Under the pieces are notes generated by a model. The model was not told where the DNA came from. It did not search any database and saw only the letters and a program-made list of their open reading frames with translations. 64,000 nt of DNA from Cardiocondyla obscurior (Eukaryota; Arthropoda; Insecta; Hymenoptera; Formicidae), in contig NC_091874.1 in the NCBI RefSeq assembly GCF_019399895.1, positions 5,210,501-5,274,500 of the forward strand, written 5' to 3'. A program made the translations under genes and the position numbers. How positions within the stretch are numbered: position 1 is the stretch's first letter; each line of letters starts with the position of its first letter. Shown piece by piece: positions 39,801 to 49,713 of this stretch.

Positions 39801-42800
39801 ACGCTGTTATTATCAGTAAGCGACGGTGCCATTTTAATAAATCGTACCTTGTGTTGGGAATACTTTTTTTTTTGCAATAAATGAAGATACGAGGTGACCG
39901 TGGATTATTAACAGAGATCCGTCCTTGTTTTTAGTGAAATTGTCGGATCGAACTGTCTGACATTTATTTCTGTCCACGTTATTAGACAGTCACGAGATTA
40001 CGCTGTGTCGCTGTTATAACGCCGTTTCGTATGAATTTGTAACGCATCGAGTGTTCCTATAAAATGTATTGACCAATCAATGCTCAAATGTCCTTGTCAG
40101 CGGGCTTTCGATGCGTTAAAAATTAAGACAACTACGTCTGCGATCATACAGATTGCATTAATAATTAACTCGCGGACACAAAGACATTTCCTAGAGGTAC
40201 ATTTAAATCGTTTGAGCGCAAAATTTGCGGCTTAAAAAGAAACATACATTTATTGATTGCGTTTGCGCGTATTAAACAATTTAAAAAAAAAAACCATCCG
40301 GATTTTATTTTTACATTAAAAAAAAAAAAAAAAGTAATTAACGTGAAAAGTTGACGAATACTTTATTATCCATTGTAACTACCTCGAATTTATTACTATC
40401 CTGTTTTCGGGCTACGAAACGGTGATATATTCCGACTTGCGCGAAATAAATCATTTTACGCGAGCTGCGCGGAAATCATTTTAGAATAAGTATCCCTCTA
40501 CATGCATCCTTGTTCCAACGAAGAAGTAATTTAATCTCCATTGCCACAAGGTTAATCTCGGCGACATAAATAACAGCGCAGAAGGATGGGCGACCTTTGG
40601 TCCTTCCGACGATTTGATCGCGAGGGATAATGAACTCTAATTTGCCCAGCAAGATTGCTTGCCGCAAACACCGAAGTCCGCTGCGCTAAGCCCTCCCGCT
40701 GTGTGTTTACCCTGTAACTCGCGACACAAACCATTTAGGGAGCACGGCACACACAATTATCCGGTCAAAGTCGCCCACGGTCTAAGATAGAGCCCTCGAT
40801 CGTTGCCGTTTCAAGAGTCCTAATCAAGCCGCTGCTGGCATGCTACTGCTGCATAGATGTTGCACTACGTTGTCTAATTATCGAGCCGGCCAGTTGGCTG
40901 CGACGGATAACGATGCGCGGCCCCGTAACACGTTCAATTTCAAAAACCACCTCGCCCCGATTTGAGATCAGCTACGCTAACACGTTCGGTTCGTTAATAC
41001 TCTAATTGACAGACGCCTATCCGTTCTTTGATCGCAATCGTAGTCGTAATACACAAAGAATAAAAGCAGCGAGCCAATTGTCGTCAATTAACGTAGGGGT
41101 TCTCACGTTTTCGTAATTAAACTTTACGTATAAATTCTCATGCTAGTTTCGCTCCCGTTTTATTTGCTTCATATAGCGAGCTCCTCTCTTCTTTTGTATT
41201 TTTGTTCTTATTTCCCGTAAAAAATAATCAACGACGTAATACATTCGTTCGAAGTTATTCGAAGAGGGATAGGGGATCGTTCTCTGTTATCGAGATCGTC
41301 GTATCGCTCCTGCGAGAAGGGATGACGACGACAAGAGTATTGTCGTCATCAGCGGCAAAGTTCTAACGACGCTGCTGGTAAACGAGGAGCGAGATCGTAC
41401 CGCACGGTAAGACACAATAGCAAGTCGCTGCGTTACGTCGACTGAAATAGTTTTGAACATTGTTAATCCGAAGTCGATAAATGCCGCGAGACATTCTCAA
41501 TGACAATACCAATCTGAAGAGACAGAAAGTGGCGAGAAGGGGCGAGCACGAAGTACGCGAGAGAATCGTATCAATTAGAATCTATTTTTTTTTTTTTTTA
41601 TGAAGAAAAATTCTATTTTTTTCCGTTCTTAAATAAGTAATAGTAAAAATAAAAAAAAAAGAGAGAGATAAGAATTTTGTTTAAAAACGATTTTGCCTCA
41701 ATTCCGTAATATAGACATCCGCGATGAAATTCAAAAAGTTTCTGAATGGAAGATAAATCGGAGATGTAAGCAAAGCACTGCCCGAGAATTTAACGACGCC
41801 GAGGCGCGAAGATGGCGAAGGCTACCATCGACCGCGCTCGTTTCCTCGTCTACCGACACGTCTTTCGTTAAGGGATGGTCGCGTAGTGCATAACATGCAC
41901 GGGATGCGCTCGTGTAATATGATAATGACGGTCCGTAGGTTTCCGTTGCATAGCAAACGAGATTCGTAGTTAAGGCAAGTCAGGTTTCTCGACATTGCTC
42001 GCTACGAATTGATTGCTATTAAAGAATACATTCTTTAAGTGAAGGGAAGAAGACAAAGCGTCATTTATTTTACAAGAAAATGGGCGAGGTAAAAATTTAA
42101 ACTTATACACTTGTGTAAAAAAGAAAAAGTATTGCCCAATGCTACAAAATGTAATAAGGGGTAATATATTATTTTTATAAAAAAAAACTATTATTAGGTT
42201 AACCGTTTTTTTTTTTTAATAGCCTGCTCGAAAATTAACGTGGTTAAGTGCTCTTTTTATTGAACATTAAACGTTAGAGCTGGAAGTATTATATGATTTA
42301 TATTTACCGGTAAGTTTTAATACGAATTAAGTGATTACGAAAGTATGTCACGATGAAAACGTATTCAGCATCGTAAGATACTCGGCTAAAAAATAGATTA
42401 TTATGTTTTATATGGATTTAAAACCTGTTTTGAAACTTTTTCTCTCCTGCCGTTTCGCAATTTTTCAGTTCTGGAATTTTACTTCATTTCACGAGGTTTA
42501 TTACATGTCTTCCTGTATATATCTCTTTGTATCGCTGCGAGTAGTATAAGTTCCATGTTTCATAGTCCTCGAGTAGTAGTAGACGCGCACATAAATCAGC
42601 AACTCAAAATCATTCGGTGTTCGGCTGCATCAAATGATTCTCTTCGCGAGGGGCAGAAATATGAACGTGTTTCATAGTGATAACGCAACGTATTAAAACG
42701 CATGCATATTCGATTGCGATTATTTTTTAACGACGTAAACCACTAATTGTTTTAATTGCCGTTGTTAGTTGCCGGCCGGCAACAAGGTTCGATTAAATCC

Positions 42801-44148
42801 AAAATGTAATTTTTGGATCACTTCGCTACTAGAGTCTTTTACCCTTGGACCTCTGACCCTCTCATTTATTCATTCAACGGTCTTTATCCAGCTTAATTTC
42901 AATCTTCTACTTCCATACATTTCGATTTCTATCAGTATTTATTAGTTAGCCCCCGGGCTTCGGTGAAGAGCCCAGTTATTATTTCATTCAGTCCGGCTGC
43001 CTAACGAATTCTGCCTTTTTCTCGTTGGCGGGCGCCGGACTCGAAAGACAAAAAGAGAGAGAGAGAGAAAGTGAGAAAGGGAGAAGAGGCGAAATTCGGG
43101 CGTGTACATTATTGACATTGCCGGACAACACACGTGCCTCCGTCGTAAGCTGCGACGGGCGCGCTCGTAAAAAGACTGAGGTGGCTACTGAGGGGTTGAT
43201 TTCATCGGGGCTACTCGCAATGTTTGGCACAGTTTTCGTTATTGACGTATACGATCGCGCGCGTCCACTCATGCAATTCGCCGAGTAAGAAAGACAGAGA
43301 TAGACACAGATGAAGAGAAAGAGAGAGAAAGAGAAAGGCGAGGGGAAGAAGAGAAGTAGGCGTTCGAAGGTACCGCGGTAGGAGACGAAGGGATAGGAAG
43401 GGAAGAAGTTGTCCGCTCTGTTTAGGAATCGGCCATCTCCATCGCGAAACTTTTCACGGCAAATTTTTTATTCGCCGCCATGGATTCTCGCCCAAACTCG
43501 TCGTCCAACTTTTTACGACGAGATAAAAGAGGGATACCTAATGTTTAAGCAAGTGACTTTGTCGAGACTGACTCGTACCTTTTTCTTTTCCCTTTTTTAT
43601 TTTTTTATTTTTTCTTCCAGTCCGGAAGTTAGTAAAAACCGTTCATTTGCTATTTTAATTTCAACATCAACTATCGATCACGGCTCGAATACGCTTTTCG
43701 CCACCGATCGTGGTGCGTGGAGGAAGTAAAGTGCTCGTCCGCAATGCCAACGTAACAAATATATTCAATTATAAGAAACCAATTTATACCACAAAAATTT
43801 ACAGTAATTTGCAGGACTCGCGTTTCAGTTAATAATTGTAACAATACGTGAAACTGTAATTAATACATACGTGTATATTATGTTTAAAATCGTTGATCAT
43901 ATTTATCCGAACTGGGCAGCGCGGTGGAGTATTAATATATTCATTCGGTCGAATCATTATCATTAGCATTTCGCAACTAATGTAAATAATGTAAGTAATT
44001 TAGTACCTGCAATTATGCCTACGTTATTACTATAATTTGTTCCGTCATTATTTCGGAGCGAAATCGAAGCATTTAAGTGAAGGCCGAGGTCTCTCTTTCG
44101 CGTGACTTTAAAAACGAAGGTATTTCCGCGCGATTCTCGTGTGCAAAA
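36804..44148. other. intron sequence with no supported gene
   Basis: AT-rich with GC-richer patches near 38120-38570 (purine-biased on the plus strand), 39000-39560, 41270-41570 and 43020-43480 (purine-rich with a GA run at 43055-43068). A short inverted repeat lies at 41321-41350. A 60-codon frame at 38667-38849 is treated under findings. No domain is recognisable. Confidence 0.55.
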
Positions 44149-44530
44149 TTAAGTTTGCGATTTTAGGTAAATGTAATCGTAAATCTTTCGGATCCATCTA
44201 GTATCTCGAGAGCGAATGGTATTAGTAGCACGAGTGAAGATGTCGCGAGATCCTTGGCATTGATCGCCTTCCTGCCAATAATTGCGGGTTTTGGGAGATG
44301 GCCGATTTTGCTGGCGGACGCCTTCGTGACGCGCCGCATATGTGTGCACGGGGTTGATGACGAGTGCGTGCGGCCGTGCGTTCGCGCACGTGCGAACGTG
44401 CGGTGTCCTCTTCCTCGGGCAGCCGCGCGTTCGATACTCTCTACTGCACACCCACGTCCGCGCGCCCACGCATCTGCGTGCACCCTGCTGCAGGTCACGG
44501 CATGGGACATCTAGGGATGCTTTCTATCGC
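44149..44530. other. GC-rich island in the intron
   Basis: About 0.3 kb of CpG-rich DNA with many CGTGCG and GCGCAC words and a CGTTCGC/GCGAACG inverted repeat. It is open in at least four frames on both strands, so none can be preferred. No gene is supported. Confidence 0.4.
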
Positions 44531-44683
44531 TTGGCGCAGCATCGACACTCTCTCACTTCGCGATAATTTTTTTACATTAATTTTATTCTCAAATAACACC
44601 TCAAATAAATCCCATCGACTGTCTATTTTTAATGCGGAATTTTTTAAACAGGATATATTTTTTAATTTAATTTAGAACAAACT

Positions 44684-45040
44684 TTAAAAAAAAAGAGCAA
44701 TTAAAAAATAAAAATAAAAAACAAATGTCGGGAACGGAGAAGTTTTGTTAGACATTTGATATTCAAAGCTGAGAACAAGTAATGATCTCTTCCACCGTTT
44801 TGAAGAAGAATCAACTCTAGATTGTATCGAACAACCTAATAAGATGCCCTGCTGGATCTCAGATATCCAACATAATCCCCGAGGGCTGTACCATCTACAC
44901 AGTGGTACTTGAAAGGTATCAATGTCGAAACCGGAAGTATTAGAACAATACTTGAGATTTGATACTTTCAGAGATTTCGATGAGATATCCGATACTCTTG
45001 GAGCAAACGTCAGAGAGTATTGATTCTTATTTGACAATAA
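44684..45040 (-). other. open frame of about 118 codons in AT-rich DNA, unassigned
   Basis: A minus-strand frame without stops, notable because the surrounding DNA is AT-rich. It contains SDISSKSLKVSNLKYC and CRWYSPRGLCWISEIQQG. There is no ATG near the start, so it would have to be an internal exon or a mobile-element fragment. No family is recognised. Confidence 0.15.
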
Positions 45041-46314
45041 TTAGAAATAGAATATTAATTAAGCAGCAGCAAGTTCGCGATGTCAATGTAACATTATTAA
45101 CGTATTTAAAACGTACAGTTGAAGAAACGTGAAATTGGTATCGATATTTAAATTAAAGGCGCGAGCGTTTTGTAAATTTTAAGCATCCCTAGATTTATTT
45201 GGAGGCTGTGACACGAGACGATGCGGCGAAACGACACGTATCTGATTGAACGTCGCGATGCGCCCGATTCGCATGGATCTTTTACGATCGTAACAGCACA
45301 GAAAGTATCTTTGACGAATCTTTTAGGAACGAGTTAAATGTATATAAGTTCATACATTTCTCAAGTATACAGTCAAGTTTCTATACAGTGCATTGAGAGA
45401 GTCAAGTGCAAGCGGAAAAAGTTTTCGATAAATATATATCCGAAATGGTTTATTATGCTCTCTGTGGAATTGTATGTAAAATTTATTCCCAATAACTTGT
45501 TCTTTAGTAAATTCTTAAAAGACTTGGGCATTTATTAATTTAATAAATTTAAGTTTTTTTGAATATATAGAAAATATATATGGAAATAATGTTAATTGAG
45601 ATTGAATAATAAAATTTTTTAATTTATTCGTTACAACTCTGCAATAAAATACTTTCGGTTATATTAATAGAAGTTGCTTAGCTAAACTCTCTCATTACAT
45701 TATAGAAATTTGTTTTATCTTACATAATTAATAACGGTAATGTTTCTTAATATTATAATTACAATTCGATATTATGTTCAAATAGAAAACATATAATTAA
45801 TCTATATGATATTCCACGTGTATAATTTATATTTATATTATAATAAAATATAATATAAATATATTTTTTTTTTTTTTTCGTAGAAAATCTTTACTAAAAA
45901 ATTCTTATGTAAGATTATTTTACATAGTAAGATAAGGATAAAATTGAAAGATAAAGAGGTAGGCAGAGTAGTGAAAGTACAGAGAAAAAGTACAATAATT
46001 TGCGATGTGAATTTGTCCACAGATGATTATTAAATAGCTTGGAAAAATTCAATACGACGCATATTTAGTTGATTTTAACATTTTAATGAATTTAACATTG
46101 TTATTCTTAATTATCATGGCGTGCATGTAAAATAAAATGCCCAGGACGTTTCGTCGCGCATACGATCGGGATATTTAAAGAAATAAGTTTTTATTCATTA
46201 TTTTCAAAATGCGATTGTGATTCAAACAAATTAAAAGAATATCAGACAAAAATAAAACTTTGCAACTTTTAAAAATTCAATATAATTTATAGTAGTTTTT
46301 TAAATATAACTTGT
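45041..46314. other. AT-rich intron sequence, no gene seen
   Basis: Very AT-rich, with poly-T at 45864-45878 and many short A/T words. Nothing else is seen. Confidence 0.6.
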
Positions 46315-46317
46315 TGA

Positions 46318-46563
46318 TTAAAAGTATTGTACGCATAGTCTGCAATTATCATGTGGATTATATGGTTCTCTGCAGAGAAAGATTGCCAGATGTAAACGGA
46401 ACGATCCCAAAAGTTCGTCTACGTTATTTTTAACTTCTGGACTTGGCCAGTAATTCCGAGATTTTTGTGTAATCCGCTCTAAGAAGCTCTGTGGGAAACC
46501 GTGCTGTTGCTTGAAAATTTTAGACATTCTTGAAAGTCCGTTTGAGGAAAATCCCTGCGGGAG
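46318..46563 (-). other. possible exon-like open frame, unassigned
   Basis: On the minus strand a CTCCCGCAG acceptor-like sequence is followed by an open frame that includes SKIFKQQHGFPQSFLERI, then TQKSRNYWPSPEVKNN and DELLGSFRLHLAIF, ending in TAA at 46318-46320. A second frame (46479-46670) overlaps it out of phase. The text looks protein-like but matches no family I know. It could be a decayed mobile element or chance. Confidence 0.15.
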
Positions 46564-46670
46564 GATTCACTTTGCTTGACGAATTTCGATGTTTCTTTCG
46601 AAAGAAACTCGTTTGAAGAAACAAATTTGTATATTCTTAAAAGCAAGAATTTAACGTAATATAATTTCAT

Positions 46671-48062
46671 ACTCTATTCAAATCAAAATCGCATTTAAAA
46701 AATACTTTAGGAAATGATCAGGAAAGATATAAAGACATGGGAATATTATAGAAATGGAGTGATTATGGAAAATCTCGTCATAAAAAATTTATGTGTGGGA
46801 ATAGTTGAAAAAGAAATTCCGACGATTTTCCGTTAGTCATTCTTCCATGAACTTTATTACTACGATTACTACGAATGCACGATACCACGTGGGCGGATAG
46901 GGCTTGGCGATTCTCAGAAGCTTCAGTAGGCGTAATTGTTCGCCGAATAGTAGCATATAAGCGCAAACTAGCGTAGGTTTCTGAGTAATTGAGACAATGT
47001 ATTATAGAACCTTCGAATTCATCTTCGAAATTGCCCCAGATGAATAAAATATATTACTCGCGATATACCATAAAGAAAAATAAAAAATCGCGAAAATTTC
47101 TCACGAGAAAAATGTCGTTAACTTAAACAAAGTCTTCGCTAATTCGCATCTCAAAAATTCGTTTTACGTAACAAATGCGTTTGAAAGTTTTTCGTGGGGT
47201 AGCAATCGACCGCTTTGACCAGACAAGAGCACGCGTTAATCACTTGGAGAACACTTCCCGTGCTTTCTTGCGGCGTGGAACGGCCACGATTTTTCCAACC
47301 ATTTTCCATTCGTACCGCGCAACGTCTGCAACGGTGCCGGATGCGCCAGCACGGCAAACTGCGTCGCCAGCCGGTGGCGGGATGCTAATTAATCAACACG
47401 ATACGTCATGACAGAACGACCTCCGGACACGCGTGGACGAGATGGGTAACTTCCTCATTTACATTTTACACGGGGGGCTAACATGCACAATTTGGTAGTG
47501 CCGGGTGGAGACAGCTTTTGACGCGTTCCGACTCGCGGCGAGCGAGCGCTTCCACTCGATCTCGGCTAGCATTCATAATGGAATTTTCGTGTTGTTTTCG
47601 AACGAAAATATTCGCGGCGACACCGCGACGCAATCGGGCCGGGGAATTGAACGATTATTATTTTTAACAGGCACGCTCTGCAATTAATTAACGTTTCATA
47701 ACGCGGAACAAGAGGAAGCGGCAATTCATATTCTACTCAAATTTATTACGACTGCTTCCAGCGACATGTGCGTTTATAATAAATTTAAAGCCAAAAAGGA
47801 TTTCAAAATTATATTTAAACCAAGACTGCTATACTTCCGCGGTGGTATTTTCAAAAAAAGAAAATCGTCAGTTCGAAATACCTTATCATAAATATTTTTT
47901 CAAAGAAAAAAATGCTTTATTTTTACACTGTGTTTCACTTTCCATCTCTCAGGCAACTTTGAGAAAATATCACGTTGAAAGAAAGATAATAAAAGAGAGT
48001 ATGTGAATCTTTGATAGCAATTTTGAATATTATGTTAGCTTCTATATGATAATGCAACCGTA
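46671..48062. other. intron sequence with no supported gene
   Basis: AT-rich up to about 47150, then a GC-richer stretch at about 47175-47690, open in several frames on both strands, then AT-rich again. No recognisable gene. Confidence 0.55.
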
Positions 48063-48716
48063 ATGCAACAGTCTGTGTTTGTTTGCTCGATTTTGAATTG
48101 TGTATTTCCGAGATTTTCTTATCCGCGGTCCGCGCTGTTCTTTCATCTCCAAGGAAGGCGTGGAGTTAAAGACAAACGCGAGAGAGCCCTAAGACAACGC
48201 GATCTCGAGTACCGGTTCAACATAATAAAAACGCCGTTGATGCAACGCGCAAATATTTGCGGGATGCCGATCTGGCGTAGGGCACGCGTTCGCGTTTTGA
48301 CTTCCAGCTGGCGGCATCAACGTGCCGCTAACGAGGCGCGAGACGTCGCGTCGCTCTGGAAGCGTCGCGGGTTGACGTCAATATTGAAACGCCGCGTCCA
48401 CCCCTCTCGTTTCCATCCCCTTTGTCACCGTGCCGTCCCCTCCGCCCCCCTTCACCAACCCGGGATTGCGGGTGCTCTACATCTGCCTACTCCATTCAAT
48501 GCTCGAAACTCGACGAGGCGCTCGTGCCGATCCCGGAAGCGAAAGAGCGACGTCGAAGAGATGAAGGATCGCGATGAACATCCGCGCCGGAAAGCGAAAC
48601 TCGCCCTCCCTCGTAATCCGGACGGTAACCTTGATATCTCCCCGTCTGGAGCATTATTCGGAAACGAAATTCGATCCCAAATTTCAACGAGCGAACGCGA
48701 GATCGCCGCGAAGTAA
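48063..48716 (+). CDS. hypothetical open frame, 217 codons, antisense to the receptor intron
   Basis: A true ATG at 48063 opens 217 codons ending at a stop at 48714-48716. The product would be strongly basic, rich in Arg, His and Pro, with a C-terminal part containing RKRKSDVEEMKDRDEHP. It lies about 0.95 kb downstream of receptor exon 1 on the opposite strand, in a CpG-rich stretch where the opposite strand is also partly open. No domain, signal peptide or family is recognised. Composition alone could produce it; a divergent promoter-associated transcript is an alternative. Confidence 0.17.
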   Translation: MQQSVFVCSILNCVFPRFSYPRSALFFHLQGRRGVKDKRERALRQRDLEYRFNIIKTPLMQRANICGMPIWRRARVRVLTSSWRHQRAANEARDVASLWKRRGLTSILKRRVHPSRFHPLCHRAVPSAPLHQPGIAGALHLPTPFNARNSTRRSCRSRKRKSDVEEMKDRDEHPRRKAKLALPRNPDGNLDISPSGALFGNEIRSQISTSEREIAAK

Positions 48717-49658
48717 AAAGTCCCGTGTACAAATAGTAATTTTCACGAGATTTTCTTAGAACGAGAAAGGCGTTCTCTCGCGATCTGAAAAGTAATCCGA
48801 AAGAAATTCGAGATCCGATTCCGAACGGGAGCACCGGGACGAAGAGTCATAACAAGAATATAAGCAAAATTTGCTGACATCAGTTCCCTTGAGCAAACTC
48901 GAAGAAATTTATCTGTTTACGGATAGAAGCCTCGTGCGAATTCTTAAAACAAAACTGGCACGAGCGGATGATTAATTGCGATCGAGGTTCACGCGGAATT
49001 GGAAACTTCAAACTTGAAAAATGTCACGTGTACCCGAAGAATTCGCTTTCATATTTTTATGTACATAATTAAGTAAAAATTTTAAAAAGCAGAAGTAAAT
49101 TTTCGATCAAAGCGGTCGATATGCGTTTGAAATAAAAATTGGCATCAGGTATTAATATATTTTTTGTCGCAAGTCCAACAAATTATCGCGCCTAAATATT
49201 ATTACGGAACATAAAATAAAAAATTACGATAGAAACAAACTACTGTAATATTGCCGGGCATAAAAGAAAAGCGCCACTGACCACCGTTCAGAATAGAGTC
49301 ATCCAGCGATGATGATTTTAATTATTCTCCGGACCGGAGGGCGGAGAGAAAAAGATCGATGCTGCGTTTATGAAATACGCGAAATACATTGTTTTTACCG
49401 GCTACGTTAGCGACGGGAGGGAAAAAAAAAAAAAAAATGGAGGCTCGGAGCAACGAGTGACGCGTGACGTCGACGGACACTTGTGGAAGGGACGAGTGGG
49501 AGTGGGATGTGGTGAAGACTCGCAGAAACGTCCTGGCAGGGACGAATAACCGGGCCGGTCAACGCGACATACGGTGGACGAGTTCACATCGCAATTAAGG
49601 GTTTACGCGCACGGATATTGTCGCGCTAATGGCTGAGACACTCTCCTGAGGTGGAATC
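48717..49658. other. intron sequence flanking receptor exon 1, no gene seen
   Basis: Mixed composition: AT-rich at 48990-49260, GC-richer next to exon 1. A 14-A run lies near 49424-49437. Nothing else is supported. Confidence 0.6.
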
Positions 49659-49664
49659 ACTCAC

Positions 49665-49713
49665 CCGATGCAGCCAGGGCTATCGCCGCGACGAGGGTCC
49701 ACGAGCGTCTCAT
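49665..49713 (-). CDS. nAChRalpha7: nicotinic acetylcholine receptor subunit alpha7-like, coding exon 1 (signal peptide)
   Basis: The ATG at 49713-49711 opens 16 codons, MRRSWTLVAAIALAAS, plus one base of a split glycine codon. This is a classic signal peptide: two arginines followed by a hydrophobic core of Leu, Val, Ala and Ile. It is followed at once by a strong donor, GTGAGT, at 49664-49659. The exon ends in phase 1. Exon 2 at 4860-5002 starts with the two bases that complete the glycine, so the joined protein reads straight from the signal peptide into GLVSGGLHEKRLL. Exon 1 of insect alpha7-type subunits usually carries just the secretion signal, which fits. The product would be a subunit of pentameric acetylcholine-gated cation channels in neuronal membranes, a family targeted by neonicotinoids and spinosyns. 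The start was chosen because no upstream in-frame ATG precedes it before a stop. The pairing with an exon 44.7 kb away is inference from phase and protein logic; RNA evidence would settle it. Confidence 0.88.

Larger units (their letters stand above)
5003..49664 (-). other. nAChRalpha7: nAChRalpha7 intron 1 (about 44.7 kb)
   Basis: This interval lies between the donor GTGAGT at 49664-49659 and the acceptor CAG at 5005-5003. Long first introns are common in insect nicotinic receptor genes and often hold enhancers. The sequence is AT-rich with homopolymers and several GC-rich islands, listed separately. I found no exon with convincing homology inside it on either strand. The open frames noted below may be chance products of GC-rich stretches. 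Confidence 0.8.

Noticed and set aside
41321..41350. GATGACGAC / GTCGTCATC inverted repeat considered as a microRNA hairpin
   Set aside because: The stem is only nine pairs with a 12-base loop, too short for a precursor; no known miRNA seed was recognised.
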